Assembly: GCF_023016285.1 (NCBI RefSeq)
Contig: NZ_CP095413.1
Span: forward strand, 5,036,501-5,100,500
DNA: 64,000 nt
DNA from: Muricauda sp. SCSIO 64092
GTDB lineage: Bacteria; Bacteroidota; Bacteroidia; Flavobacteriales; Flavobacteriaceae
Direction of reading: 5' to 3'
Shown here: positions 7,334-17,050 of the stretch, piece after piece
How the letters are laid out: each line of letters opens with the position of its first letter
How positions within the stretch are numbered: the stretch's first letter is position 1
The notes under the pieces: generated by a model
What the model saw: only the letters and a program-made list of their open reading frames with translations
Databases searched by the model: none
What the model was told of the DNA's origin: nothing
Program-made: the position numbers and the translations under genes

Positions 7334-9952
7334 ATGGAATTGAACGGCGAATTGAACGACGAACACTTATCAGAAAATGAACAATATGAAGGTGACTCCT
7401 TAACAAGGGTAACCGGAATGTACAAGGATTGGTTTTTGGATTATGCCTCCTATGTCATTCTGGAAAGGGCCGTTCCTGCCATCGAGGATGGATTTAAGCC
7501 CGTACAACGGCGTATCATGCATTCCCTAAAGGAATTGGATGATGGGCGTTACAATAAGGTAGCCAATGTTGTGGGACATACCATGCAATACCATCCGCAT
7601 GGAGATGCCAGTATTGCGGATGCGATGGTCCAAATAGGCCAAAAGGATCTGCTTATAGATACCCAGGGAAACTGGGGGAACATTTTGACTGGTGACAGTG
7701 CTGCAGCTTCGCGGTATATTGAGGCCAGGCTTTCCAAGTTTGCCTTGGACGTTGTTTTTAGTCCCAAGATTACCGAGTGGCAGCTCTCCTACGATGGTAG
7801 AAAAAGGGAACCGGTGAACCTACCGGTAAAATTTCCCCTGGTATTGGCCCAGGGGGCAGAGGGAATTGCAGTTGGGTTATCAACTAAAATCCTTCCCCAC
7901 AATTTCAATGAGTTGATCGATGCTTCCATAAAACATCTAAGAGGGCAACGATTTAAGCTGTTTCCCGATTTTCCGACTGCGGGAATCATCGATGTTACCA
8001 ACTATAACGATGGTTTAAGGGGTGGAAAGGTCAGGGTTAGGGCAAGGATTGAGAGTATTGACAAGAATACGCTCGTGATAAGGGAAATCCCCTTTGGCAG
8101 TAATACCTCCAGTTTAATAGATTCCATCCTGAAGGCCAACGACAAAGGAAAAATAAAGGTCAAGAAAATCGAGGACAATACTGCGGCCGAGGTTGAGATT
8201 TTGGTGCACATCCCCAGCGGGATATCACCGGATAAAACCATTGATGCGCTCTACGCATTCACGGCATGTGAATCTTCCATATCCCCTTTGAGCTGTATTA
8301 TTGAGGATAATAAACCCATATTCCTTGGTATTAGTGAGGTGTTGAAGCGTTCAACGGACAATACCGTTGAATTGCTGCGGCAAGAATTGGAAATCCAGTT
8401 GAACGAACTCGAGGAGCAATGGCATTTTTCCTCGTTGGAACGCATTTTTATAGAGAACCGAATTTACCGGGACATTGAAGAAGAAGAGACCTGGGAAGGA
8501 GTAATTGCGGCCATAGACAAGGGCTTAAAGCCCCATGTTAAACATTTGAAACGGGCCGTGACCGAGGAGGACATTACCCGCTTGACCGAAATACGGATCA
8601 AACGTATCTCCAAGTTTGACCTGGACAAGGCCAAACAACATATTGAAAGTTTGGAGGAGAGGATTCAGGAAACCAAAAATCACCTGGAAAACCTCATTGA
8701 TTTTGCCATTGACTATTTCAAAAATCTGAAGAAAAAATATGGCAAGGGCAAGGAACGTAAATCAGAGATTCGAATATTTGATGATATCGAAGCTACCAAA
8801 GTGGTCATTCGTAATACCAAATTATATGTCAATCGGGAAGAAGGTTTTATAGGAACCTCCTTAAGAAGGGATGAATATGTAACGGATTGCAGCGATATTG
8901 ATGATATCATTGTCTTTACCAAAAAAGGGGGAATGATGGTCACCAAGGTGGATTCCAAAACCTTTGTTGACAAAAACATCATCTATGTGGCGGTCTTTAA
9001 AAAGAAGGACAAACGCACCACCTTTAATATGATATATAAGGATGGAAGGGGAGGTGCGAGCTATATCAAACGTTTTAACGTGACGTCCATCACCAGGGAC
9101 AAAATGTATGATTTGACCAGTGGCAAGGCCAGTTCGGATGTGCTTTATTTTAGTGCCAATCCCAACGGCGAGGCGGAGGTGGTTACGGTTCACCTCAGAC
9201 AGTCAGGGAGTATCAAAAAATTGAAATGGGACCTGGACTTTGCCGATGTATTGATAAAGGGAAGGGCTTCCAAGGGAAATATCGTTACCAAATATCCGGT
9301 CAAGCGCATTGAGCTCAAGGAAAAAGGATTGTCCACCCTAAAGCCCAGAAAGATTTGGTTCGATGAAGTGGTACAGCGGTTAAATGTGGATGGAAGGGGA
9401 GAATTATTGGGAGAGTTCAGGGCAGAGGACATGTTGTTGGTGGCCAATCAAAGGGGCTTTGTAAAGACCATTGCCCCAGATTTGAACACCCGTTTTGATG
9501 ATGATATGATCGTTCTGGAAAAATGGAATCCCAAAAAGCCCATATCGGTCATTTATTATGAAGGGGGAAAGGACAGGTATTATGTAAAGCGGTTCTTGAT
9601 TGAAAATCCAAACAAGGAAGAATTGGTCATTTCCGAGCACCCTAAATCCCAATTGGAACTGATTTCCATGGACTGGCGGCCAATGGTGGAGTTGGAATTC
9701 ACAAAGTTGCGGGGGAAGGAGCCTAGGCCCAATGAAAATGTGGACCTGGAAAGCTTTATTGCGATCAAGGGCATAAAGGCTTTGGGAAATCAATTGACCG
9801 CATTGAAACTTAAAAACGTAAATGCCCTCGATCCCTTGCCCTTTGAAGAGGCCGAAACACAGGAAGCGGAAGAAATTGAGGTCGTTGACGAGGAAAATGT
9901 GACCAGTAGTGATGATGATATAGGAAAAGCTGATCAAACATCATTGTTTTAA
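7334..9952 (+). CDS. parC: DNA topoisomerase IV subunit A
   Basis: 872-residue breakage-reunion subunit, in an operon with parE. The winged-helix domain carries the catalytic tyrosine in AAASRYIEARLS (about Tyr128); the preceding HPHGDASIADAMVQ is the quinolone-determining helix. A coiled-coil stretch lies around residues 430-470 (LEERIQETKNHLENLIDF), then a beta-propeller C-terminal domain and an acidic tail rich in Glu/Asp. The C-terminal domain is of the shorter ParC-like kind typical of Bacteroidota. The pair decatenates daughter chromosomes. Confidence 0.95.
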   Translation: MELNGELNDEHLSENEQYEGDSLTRVTGMYKDWFLDYASYVILERAVPAIEDGFKPVQRRIMHSLKELDDGRYNKVANVVGHTMQYHPHGDASIADAMVQIGQKDLLIDTQGNWGNILTGDSAAASRYIEARLSKFALDVVFSPKITEWQLSYDGRKREPVNLPVKFPLVLAQGAEGIAVGLSTKILPHNFNELIDASIKHLRGQRFKLFPDFPTAGIIDVTNYNDGLRGGKVRVRARIESIDKNTLVIREIPFGSNTSSLIDSILKANDKGKIKVKKIEDNTAAEVEILVHIPSGISPDKTIDALYAFTACESSISPLSCIIEDNKPIFLGISEVLKRSTDNTVELLRQELEIQLNELEEQWHFSSLERIFIENRIYRDIEEEETWEGVIAAIDKGLKPHVKHLKRAVTEEDITRLTEIRIKRISKFDLDKAKQHIESLEERIQETKNHLENLIDFAIDYFKNLKKKYGKGKERKSEIRIFDDIEATKVVIRNTKLYVNREEGFIGTSLRRDEYVTDCSDIDDIIVFTKKGGMMVTKVDSKTFVDKNIIYVAVFKKKDKRTTFNMIYKDGRGGASYIKRFNVTSITRDKMYDLTSGKASSDVLYFSANPNGEAEVVTVHLRQSGSIKKLKWDLDFADVLIKGRASKGNIVTKYPVKRIELKEKGLSTLKPRKIWFDEVVQRLNVDGRGELLGEFRAEDMLLVANQRGFVKTIAPDLNTRFDDDMIVLEKWNPKKPISVIYYEGGKDRYYVKRFLIENPNKEELVISEHPKSQLELISMDWRPMVELEFTKLRGKEPRPNENVDLESFIAIKGIKALGNQLTALKLKNVNALDPLPFEEAETQEAEEIEVVDEENVTSSDDDIGKADQTSLF

Positions 9953-10017
9953 CCATATATTCTCCCTACTTTAACGCCGCTATGAAAATTTACTCATTTA
10001 TTTCTTAGATACCCTAT

Positions 10018-10974
10018 ATGGATTTTACCAACCCGCTCGTATACGGCGTGCCAGTTTTTATCGCATTCATCCTATTTGAACTTACGTACAGTAAAACCCA
10101 CGGCGACGACCATTTATACGATTGGAAGGATTTGGCCGCAAGTGGTTTTATGGGGGTGGGTTCGGCAATTCTGGGCCCTTTGTTCAAAGTAATCTTTGCC
10201 GTTGTCCTTTTTGAAGGGGTGTATGAGTTGTGCAATCCCATGGTCGAGGGAATTCGTACAAATCGCCTGGGTTACGCATCTTTTGGTTACGCTTGGTACA
10301 TTTGGATTTTTTGCATGTTGGCAGATGATTTTACGTATTACTGGTTCCATAGGGCCAATCACGAGATACGCATTCTATGGGCGGCCCATATCGTGCATCA
10401 TTCTTCAGATAATTTTAATTTGGGAACGGCGGTACGCAATGGATGGTTTACCATCTTGTACAAACCACTTTTTTATATGTGGATGCCGGCCATTGGGTTT
10501 CCACCGGAGATGGTGGTGGTCTGTCTGGGGATAGAAGCACTTTGGCAATTCCAATTGCACTCCGTTTATATCCCCAAGCTTGGGTTTTTGGAAAAATTCT
10601 TGAATACACATACCATGCATCAGGTACATCATTCCCAAAATGTGGAGTATTTGGATAAGAACCATGGCGGAATCCTGAATATTTTTGACCGTATGTTTGG
10701 AACATGGAAGGAATTGGACGATCGTATTGATGTAAAATATGGGGTAATCCATTCCCCCAATTCCTACAATCCCGTGGTGATTCTAACACATGAGTTCAAG
10801 GATATTTGGAGGGATGTAAAAAAGGCGAAGAAATTTTCCCATAAGCTCATGTATATTTTTGGCCCTCCCGGATGGAGCCATGACGGGAGCACCTTAACGG
10901 TAAAACAACAACAACGCCTCTTTAAGAAACAAAAGAAAGTGCAGCCGGAACTGGCTTTTAAACGACCCAATTAG
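10018..10974 (+). CDS. sterol desaturase/fatty acid hydroxylase family protein
   Basis: Membrane di-iron oxygenase of 318 residues. The histidine clusters are HRANH near residue 115, HIVHH near residue 125, and HTMHQVHH near residue 200, separated by hydrophobic helices, as in the FA_hydroxylase family. The substrate is not deducible; in Bacteroidota such enzymes act on lipids, carotenoids or alkylglycerols. Its stop overlaps the stop of the convergent terC gene by four bases. Confidence 0.9.
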   Translation: MDFTNPLVYGVPVFIAFILFELTYSKTHGDDHLYDWKDLAASGFMGVGSAILGPLFKVIFAVVLFEGVYELCNPMVEGIRTNRLGYASFGYAWYIWIFCMLADDFTYYWFHRANHEIRILWAAHIVHHSSDNFNLGTAVRNGWFTILYKPLFYMWMPAIGFPPEMVVVCLGIEALWQFQLHSVYIPKLGFLEKFLNTHTMHQVHHSQNVEYLDKNHGGILNIFDRMFGTWKELDDRIDVKYGVIHSPNSYNPVVILTHEFKDIWRDVKKAKKFSHKLMYIFGPPGWSHDGSTLTVKQQQRLFKKQKKVQPELAFKRPN

Positions 10975-11795
10975 CTGTTTTCCAAAACTTCTTCCGCATC
11001 CCTGTTCCTTTTTCTATTGCGCATCATCCGCATATCAAAGAATTCTACCATAAGGGAAAACGCAATGGCAAAATACAAATACCCTTTGGGGATGGAGCCT
11101 ACTTCCTGATCAAATACCACTAGGTGGGAAAGGTGGGCAGCTTCGGCAATCAACATAAAACCGATAAGGATCAGGAACGAAAGTCCCAAAACCTGTATGG
11201 AGGGATGTTGGTTCACAAATTCCCCAACCGGATTGGCGAACAACAGCATGATGACAACGGAAATGACCACGGCCACAATCATTAAGATCAGGGCATCATT
11301 GGGATTGGGGGAGATGCCATTGGTCATCCCTATGGCCGTTAAAATGGAATCAAAGGAAAATACAATATTAATGACCGTAATCTGGATAATGGCATTCTTT
11401 AAGGAGGAGGAACGCCCTTTTTTAACCTCACGTTCATCATGCCCACGGTCCTCAATCTTTTCATGGATCTCTTTGGTGCTTTTGTAGAGCAGGAACAACC
11501 CACCAAGAAATAAAATCAATGCCTGCCAACTAATGCCGCCATGTATCCAGGATTTACTCAAGACCAAAAAGGGCTTTTTAAGGGAAGTGAGCCAGGTAAT
11601 TCCGAACAAGAGTACAATCCGCATGACCATGGCCAGGACAAGTCCAATATTGGTGGCCTTTTTCCGATCCTTTTTTTCAAGTTTTCCTGCGGCAATGGTA
11701 ATAAAGATAATATTGTCTATTCCCAGAATAATTTCAAGGAAGGTGAGTGTCAGCAATGCCATCCAGGCATCTGGACTCGTGAAGATTTCAAACAT
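10971..11795 (-). CDS. TerC family integral membrane protein
   Basis: 274 residues with about seven hydrophobic helices. The family signature is visible: LTFLEIILGIDNIIFITIAA near the N-terminus and VNIVFSFDSILTAIGM near residue 145, both with the intramembrane Asp expected of metal (manganese) exporters of the TerC/Alx group. The C-terminus is basic and acidic (RMMRNRKRNRDAEEV). It is followed downstream by the convergent hydroxylase gene, and it lies directly downstream of the small lipoprotein gene at 11798-12190, so the two may share a transcript. Confidence 0.93.
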   Translation of the reverse strand: MFEIFTSPDAWMALLTLTFLEIILGIDNIIFITIAAGKLEKKDRKKATNIGLVLAMVMRIVLLFGITWLTSLKKPFLVLSKSWIHGGISWQALILFLGGLFLLYKSTKEIHEKIEDRGHDEREVKKGRSSSLKNAIIQITVINIVFSFDSILTAIGMTNGISPNPNDALILMIVAVVISVVIMLLFANPVGEFVNQHPSIQVLGLSFLILIGFMLIAEAAHLSHLVVFDQEVGSIPKGYLYFAIAFSLMVEFFDMRMMRNRKRNRDAEEVLENS

Positions 11796-11797
11796 GG

Positions 11798-12190
11798 TCA
11801 GTGTGTTTTAAAAGCTGTGCCCCGCAACTTTTTTGGGTCACCTACTGTGCTAAATTCAAATGTATAAGAACTATCCGTTGTAGTCAAGATTTTTATATGA
11901 ACGGATTTTTCCTCGGCCCTGTTTTTTGGATTTAGTTTCTTAAGGACATATTCGCAATCGTTGATCCATCGTATGGAAGAGGTGTCCTGTTTGCCCTTAA
12001 AATAGTCTATCTCGATGTTTTTTTGCCTTAGAAACTCGGTGGTCAGCGTATCCCCATCCACAATGGTGGAGAACTTGAATTTCCCTTCGGTAAAGTCCGT
12101 GCAGTTCCGTTGGGGGGGACTTTGGCAGCTTGCCATGATTCCCATACTAGCCAAAAAGAGAAGGAAGGGGCGTACAAATGAAGACTTCAT
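11798..12190 (-). CDS. small predicted lipoprotein, 130 aa
   Basis: The N-terminus is a signal sequence with a lipobox (GIMASC, Cys at about residue 22). The mature part is about 108 residues, beta-rich, with no catalytic motif that I can see. Similar short Bacteroidota proteins are often mislabelled DNA topoisomerase IV in databases; nothing here supports that. It lies between an XRE regulator and terC on the minus strand. Confidence 0.75.
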   Translation of the reverse strand: MKSSFVRPFLLFLASMGIMASCQSPPQRNCTDFTEGKFKFSTIVDGDTLTTEFLRQKNIEIDYFKGKQDTSSIRWINDCEYVLKKLNPKNRAEEKSVHIKILTTTDSSYTFEFSTVGDPKKLRGTAFKTH

Positions 12191-12205
12191 GGGGTAAAAA
12201 TAAAC

Positions 12206-12568
12206 CTATTTTTTGGGGTGATAGGTCTCAAATGTACCATCGTCATAGAAAAAAACAATTTTGGAAACCGATTTCCCATTAGGTTCCTGTGGTCCGTTTT
12301 TAAGGCTTGTTCCCAAATCCTCCTTTGGGTTATGTTCCGCATCCAAAATGGACGTTTTAGGAGGGAATTCCCCTTTACCGCTTAAGAGCCAGTAAAGATT
12401 GACCTCTGGATAGGCCTTAATGAGTTTAAGGACAAAATCCAGACTTGGTTTGTTTCGCCCGGATAGGAGATGGGAGATGCTGGACCTTGGCACACCAATG
12501 GCATCCGCTAAGGAGGAAGCGCTTAGTTTGTAATGGGACATTATGCTTTGAAGCCGTTCTATGATCAT
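12206..12568 (-). CDS. XRE-family helix-turn-helix regulator, 120 aa
   Basis: The N-terminal HTH_3 domain (residues 1-65) shows LSASSLADAIGVPRSSISHL and ends in YPEVNLYWLLSGKGEF, a signature of a common Bacteroidota XRE group. The C-terminal tail is short and ends VFFYDDGTFETYHPKK. It diverges from the Lrp/AsnC gene across a 361-base gap with repeated TTACnnATGTA boxes. A -7 element lies so close to the start that the mRNA may be nearly leaderless. Confidence 0.88.
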   Translation of the reverse strand: MIIERLQSIMSHYKLSASSLADAIGVPRSSISHLLSGRNKPSLDFVLKLIKAYPEVNLYWLLSGKGEFPPKTSILDAEHNPKEDLGTSLKNGPQEPNGKSVSKIVFFYDDGTFETYHPKK

Positions 12569-12573
12569 AACTG

Positions 12574-12797
12574 TTACAAATGTAAATTACAATTGCATAT
12601 ATTTCTGTGATATTTTTGCGAAATAAAGTGAAAACAAGATTGAAAATTATCAATCAATTATTGATATTACGTGTTGTAATTATCTGATAAATAAAAATAT
12701 AAATGTTTAAAAAGTTTTGTGTAGGTAATTGTAAACCGGCACGTTTACAAATGTATAAAAGTGTCGAATGGCGACGGATTTACTGTTTACGGATGTA
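12574..12797. promoter_or_regulatory. divergent control region with three TTACnnATGTA boxes
   Basis: The gap between the XRE gene and the Lrp gene holds TTACAAATGTA at 12574-12584, TTACAAATGTA at 12745-12755, and TTACGGATGTA at 12786-12796. The first overlaps the minus-strand -7 element TACATTTG at 12577-12584. They are candidate operators for either regulator. The rest of 12569-12929 is AT-rich with no gene visible. Confidence 0.4.
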
Positions 12798-12929
12798 ATT
12801 TGTATTTTTAGTTCGGACTGAAGTGGAGACCGAAACCTGACACGGAATTCTTACATTATTTTTAAAAAAGCAACGCTTTGATTACATTTTATTTCTTAAT
12901 TCATTAATTTTACTGAAAATTCTTTTGGC

Positions 12930-13409
12930 ATGAGCAAAGTAAAGCTAGACGAAATTGATCACCAGATTCTGGATATGTTAATTGACAACACCAGAACCCC
13001 ATTCACCGATATCGCCAAGAAGCTCCTAATTTCTGCGGGTACCGTCCATGTACGGGTAAAAAAAATGGAAGAAGCCGGTATCATCAAAGGCTCTTCCCTA
13101 ACCTTGGATTATGTGAAGTTGGGGTATTCCTTTATAGCTTATGTGGGTATTTTTTTGGAGAAAACGCACCAAACAAAGTTTGTTTTGGAACGCCTAACAC
13201 AGATTCCATATGTCACAGTGGCCCATATTACTACAGGGAAGTTCAATATTTTCTGTAAAATACGGGCAAGGGATACCACACATGCCAAGAATATTATTTT
13301 TAAGATTGATGATATTGATGGTATCAGTAGAACGGAAACCATGATTTCCCTGGAAGAAAGTATCAATGACAAGAAAAGATTGATGCATACCATTTTCAAT
13401 GAACTCTAA
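12930..13409 (+). CDS. Lrp/AsnC family transcriptional regulator
   Basis: 159 residues: N-terminal winged HTH (IDHQILDMLIDNTRTPFTDI, then LLISAGTVHVRVKKMEEAGI) and a C-terminal RAM/AsnC effector domain (residues about 70-155) with TGKFNIFCKIRA. Such proteins form octamers and respond to amino acids. It is followed by a DinB gene nine bases downstream. Its target is unknown; the alanine and proline dehydrogenase genes nearby are possible. Confidence 0.92.
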   Translation: MSKVKLDEIDHQILDMLIDNTRTPFTDIAKKLLISAGTVHVRVKKMEEAGIIKGSSLTLDYVKLGYSFIAYVGIFLEKTHQTKFVLERLTQIPYVTVAHITTGKFNIFCKIRARDTTHAKNIIFKIDDIDGISRTETMISLEESINDKKRLMHTIFNEL

Positions 13410-13418
13410 AATAGGGGA

Positions 13419-13934
13419 TTGAATACCTCCAAACCTGAACCAAGCGAGTACCATCCGTACTATTCCACGTACATCGAGGCCATGGGAGATGTGCCTTTGC
13501 TCCCCGCCCTGGAAGAGGGACTTAAGGATATGCAATCCTTTATGGCCCGTCTGGAAGACCATAAATTGACATTTGCCTACGATACAGGTAAGTGGACCGT
13601 AGCGGAAGTTTTGGTACACTTACTGGATACGGAACGTATTTTTCAGTACCGGGCGTTGCGTTTTGCCAGAAATGACCGTTCGGAACTTCCGGGATTTGAG
13701 CAGGACGATTATGTTGTGGAAAGCTTTGCCAACCAAAGGACAAAAGCGGGGATTTTAGAAGAATTCATGGGTATTCGTCAGGCCAGTATTTCCCTGTTCA
13801 GGTCGTTCAATGAAGATAGTTTGCAACGAATGGGAACGGCCAGTGGGGTTAAGATGAGCGTAAGGGCATTAGGCTATGTGATCTGTGGTCACCAGGTACA
13901 CCATTTAAAGGTTTTGGAAGATTATTATTTCTAA
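13419..13934 (+). CDS. DinB superfamily protein, 171 aa
   Basis: Four-helix DinB/YfiT-like fold. The metal-binding histidines are seen in EVLVHLLDTERIF and in CGHQVHHLKVLEDYY near the C-terminus, the usual triad. The start is TTG at 13419, preceded by AGGGGA, a possible ribosome binding site. The family includes bacillithiol/thiol transferases; the substrate here is unknown. Cotranscription with the Lrp gene is likely. Confidence 0.85.
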   Translation: MNTSKPEPSEYHPYYSTYIEAMGDVPLLPALEEGLKDMQSFMARLEDHKLTFAYDTGKWTVAEVLVHLLDTERIFQYRALRFARNDRSELPGFEQDDYVVESFANQRTKAGILEEFMGIRQASISLFRSFNEDSLQRMGTASGVKMSVRALGYVICGHQVHHLKVLEDYYF

Positions 13935-14260
13935 ACGGTATCCTCTGAATCCGTACTGAAATCAGGTTCTATTTCAGGGCTGCCATCAACTGCTCCCTCG
14001 GTAAGCTGTGCTTCTTCGGAACTGCCCAGTTCCTTTTCAATGTTTTCCTCAAAATTGGAAATAAAATTGGATAGGCTTTGACTGATTTTTACCAGATAAA
14101 TGGTATCATCGGTTTTGACCTCAACTGCTTCGATCAACTCCCCGTTGGGCTTTTTCAAGACAATGATATCGTTGTCCCCATAGCCATGTGGATAAAGGTC
14201 GATCAGCAGGGAGGCCACCTCCCGATCCAGCCTTTTGTAATCTACAATTACTCGTTTCAT
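13931..14260 (-). CDS. conserved hypothetical protein, 109 aa
   Basis: The N-terminal 75 residues look folded (RLDREVASLLIDLYPHGYGD, then EAVEVKTDDTIYLVKI); the C-terminal 35 residues are acidic and low complexity (SSEEAQLTEGAVDGSPEIEP). No family is known to me. Its 3' end overlaps the convergent DinB gene by four bases. It sits just downstream of no other minus gene. Confidence 0.7.
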   Translation of the reverse strand: MKRVIVDYKRLDREVASLLIDLYPHGYGDNDIIVLKKPNGELIEAVEVKTDDTIYLVKISQSLSNFISNFEENIEKELGSSEEAQLTEGAVDGSPEIEPDFSTDSEDTV

Positions 14261-14351
14261 AGTAGGTATCTTAGGTTAGACAATTAAAGCTAAAAAAAAT
14301 AGCCACCCATGGGACCAAAGAGTTGTCAAAACTATTTTTTAGTATATGAAG

Positions 14352-15413
14352 TTATCCATCCATGTAGTAAAGGAAAGATTCCACCAATAGCTCATGGGGT
14401 ACCCTAATGTTGATGACCGCATTTCCTATACTGGCCAAGAGCGTAAAGTTGATGTTGCCGTGCTGATTTTTTTTATCGTGCTTCATAAGGGCTATGATCG
14501 TTTCTATCTCGACCTTGGAGAAGCTTACGGGTGTAAAGTACTTCTTAAATTCCCGCTTAATTTCCTCCAATTCAATTTTTGATAATCCAGTGAGTTTATG
14601 GGACAGGTAACTTTCCAGCACCATCCCAATGGCAATGGCTTCCCCGTGCAACAAGGTATCCCGTTCCGTACTTTCAAGGCAATAGGACTCTATGGCATGC
14701 CCTAGGGTATGGCCAAAATTCAGTTTTTTCCTGATGTTCTGTTCGGTAGGATCCTTCGCAACAATGCCCCCTTTTATTTTTATGGATGTTTTTATCAGTT
14801 CTTGGTCATAGTGGGAAAAGGCTTCCGATCGGAGATGGTTCCAGTAGGTGTCGTCCATGATCAATCCGTGTTTGAGCATTTCCGCAAATCCACTTTTTAT
14901 CTGGCGTTCCTCCAAGGTCTTTAAAAATTCCGGAAAGACCAATACCATTTTTGGTTGTTGGATAACCCCTATTTGGTTTTTTAAAACGCCCAGATCCACT
15001 CCGGTCTTACCACCTACGGAAGCATCCACCATGGCCAATAGTGTGGTGGGTATGTTGATAAAGTCAATGCCCCGTTTAAAGGTAGCCGCCACAAACCCAC
15101 CCAGGTCCGTAACCACACCACCGCCAAGATTGATGAGCAGGCTCTTGCGATCGCCCCCCATTTCGGATAATTGGTCCCAAACCTTTGAGCAGGTCGCTAT
15201 CGTTTTATACGTTTCGCCCGGCTTAATGGAAATAATGCCCTCTATGGGGTGGGAACAGAGGTTTTGGAACAGCGGTAGGCAATGTGTTTTGGTGTTTTCA
15301 TCCACCAGAACAAATATTTTGGAGTAGCGCTGCCCTCCCAATTTTTGGTGTAGGATGGCCTTGGCTACGTCATTAAAGTATATTTCATGGGTGGTTTCTA
15401 CGGCAGCTTCCAT
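14352..15413 (-). CDS. aroB: 3-dehydroquinate synthase
   Basis: NAD-dependent, metal-dependent cyclisation of DAHP to 3-dehydroquinate, the second step of the shikimate pathway. The 353 residues match the family length. Visible signatures: the nucleotide-binding stretch INLGGGVVTDLGGFVAATFK, then IPTTLLAMVDASVGGKTGVD, and the metal ligand regions FAEMLKHGLI and LNFGHTLGHAIES. Appears monocistronic. Confidence 0.96.
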   Translation of the reverse strand: MEAAVETTHEIYFNDVAKAILHQKLGGQRYSKIFVLVDENTKTHCLPLFQNLCSHPIEGIISIKPGETYKTIATCSKVWDQLSEMGGDRKSLLINLGGGVVTDLGGFVAATFKRGIDFINIPTTLLAMVDASVGGKTGVDLGVLKNQIGVIQQPKMVLVFPEFLKTLEERQIKSGFAEMLKHGLIMDDTYWNHLRSEAFSHYDQELIKTSIKIKGGIVAKDPTEQNIRKKLNFGHTLGHAIESYCLESTERDTLLHGEAIAIGMVLESYLSHKLTGLSKIELEEIKREFKKYFTPVSFSKVEIETIIALMKHDKKNQHGNINFTLLASIGNAVINIRVPHELLVESFLYYMDG

Positions 15414-15515
15414 AACGCTTCTATTACTTTAAACTATGGGTCAAAGAAAACCATAAATTGACAAAAAGAATATTTAACACCTGCTTATCTTTACCAAATC
15501 GAGAAATTAACAAAT

Positions 15516-16682
15516 ATGGGACGAATTTTTGAAGATACTGCAACGGCATTTGCACTAAAAAGTGATTCCGAACTGGAACGTGCGTATTTCCTTTTCAGAC
15601 TTATTGCAAATGAGCCACTGGTGCGTATTGGTACCGCCGTAACCAATTTTGCCATCAACGCACATTTACCTGTTGAAGGCTTGATCAGGGCAACGGTATT
15701 CGACCATTTTTGCGGGGGGGTCAGTGAGGAGGATTGCCTCCCGATCATTGACAAGATGTACCAAAAAAGGGTCTGCTCCATTTTGGATTACTCGGTTGAG
15801 GGGAAAGAGGTGGAGAACCAGTTGGATAGTGCACTTGAGAAAATACTTCGGGTCCTTGATTTTGTAAAGGAAAAAAATGCCATCCCCTTTGCAGTTTTTA
15901 AGCCCACGGCCTTTGGAAGGTTTGGTTTGCTGGAGAAAAAGAGTGCCGGGGAACCATTGAGCGACCTGGAACAGGCCGAGTGGGACCGGATTGTGGGCAG
16001 GTACGAAAAAGTATGTCAAAAAGCATTCGATTTGGAGGTTTCCCTACTTATAGATGCCGAGGAAAGCTGGATACAGGATGCAGCGGACGAACTTTGTCTG
16101 CAGATGATGCGAAAATACAATACCCAAAGGGCCGTGGTCTTCAATACGGCCCAAATGTACCGTTGGGATCGATTGGATTTCTTGAAAGGAATCCACCAAA
16201 TAGCGGTCGAGGAAGGATTTAAACTGGGCATCAAAGCGGTTCGGGGCGCCTATATGGAAAAGGAGAACAAAAGGGCGGAGGAGCAAGGCTATAAAAGTCC
16301 TATCTGTGCTTCCAAAAAGCTGACGGACGAGAGTTTTGATAACGGCATTGCCTATATGGCCGATCATTTGGACACCTTTACCATTTTTGCCGGAACCCAT
16401 AATGAGGAAAGCTCCTATAAATTGATGGAACTGATCGCGGGGCACGCCTTATCCCATGACGACGATCGGGTGTGGTTTGGGCAATTGTTCGGGATGAGTG
16501 ACCACATCAGCTTTAACCTTGCGGAGCATGGATATAATGTGGCCAAATATCTACCTTACGGACCGGTGAGGGATGTGATGCCCTATCTGATCAGAAGGGC
16601 AGAGGAGAATACTTCGGTAACGGGACAGACCTCCAGGGAAATGGAATTGTTGAAAAAGGAAAGGGCCCGGCGTAAGATTTAA
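15516..16682 (+). CDS. proline dehydrogenase
   Basis: FAD-dependent ProDH barrel domain, 388 residues, without the aldehyde dehydrogenase part of long PutA. Typical segments are AVFKPTAFGRFGLLEKKS, LLIDAEESWIQDAAD, FNTAQMYRWDRLDFL, GIKAVRGAYMEKENKR, and the C-terminal YLPYGPVRDVMPYLIRRAEE that carries the substrate-binding arginines (RRxxE). Oxidises proline to pyrroline-5-carboxylate. It is divergent from aroB and convergent with the small membrane protein gene downstream. Confidence 0.94.
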   Translation: MGRIFEDTATAFALKSDSELERAYFLFRLIANEPLVRIGTAVTNFAINAHLPVEGLIRATVFDHFCGGVSEEDCLPIIDKMYQKRVCSILDYSVEGKEVENQLDSALEKILRVLDFVKEKNAIPFAVFKPTAFGRFGLLEKKSAGEPLSDLEQAEWDRIVGRYEKVCQKAFDLEVSLLIDAEESWIQDAADELCLQMMRKYNTQRAVVFNTAQMYRWDRLDFLKGIHQIAVEEGFKLGIKAVRGAYMEKENKRAEEQGYKSPICASKKLTDESFDNGIAYMADHLDTFTIFAGTHNEESSYKLMELIAGHALSHDDDRVWFGQLFGMSDHISFNLAEHGYNVAKYLPYGPVRDVMPYLIRRAEENTSVTGQTSREMELLKKERARRKI

Positions 16683-17050
16683 GGTTCGTTGTACGATTCC
16701 ACGACAACCTCGTCCGGACAGCTTTTGACCATAATGACCTTTTCATCATCGTTTTCAATACGATAGCGCTTGCAGGGCTCGGACCTGGTGTCACTTTTTC
16801 CAAAATCGATAGTGCCCCCTTTAAAGAAGGAATACCATAACACCGAATCCCTGGAAAAGGTGTCCTCAAGTCCATTGGCATAGGAAATGGATTTGGAACG
16901 AATGTCCTTTAACACCCTGCAATTGGGAAAATAGCAAACCTCGAAGCCCGATTCACCGGATTTCTTTTTGATGAAGAACACCAGGAATACCAATCCTATG
17001 GAAAAACCAATGAGATACCATCCCAGGCGTTTTAAAAAGCCACTTTTCAT
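16679..17050 (-). CDS. hypothetical single-pass membrane protein, 123 aa
   Basis: N-terminal helix LGWYLIGFSIGLVFLVFFIK followed by a basic KKK and a soluble domain with two Cys pairs (CYFPNCR; PCKRY, SCPDE). Found directly after alanine dehydrogenase, overlapping its stop by one base, so likely translated with it. Function is unknown. Confidence 0.75.
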   Translation of the reverse strand: MKSGFLKRLGWYLIGFSIGLVFLVFFIKKKSGESGFEVCYFPNCRVLKDIRSKSISYANGLEDTFSRDSVLWYSFFKGGTIDFGKSDTRSEPCKRYRIENDDEKVIMVKSCPDEVVVESYNEP

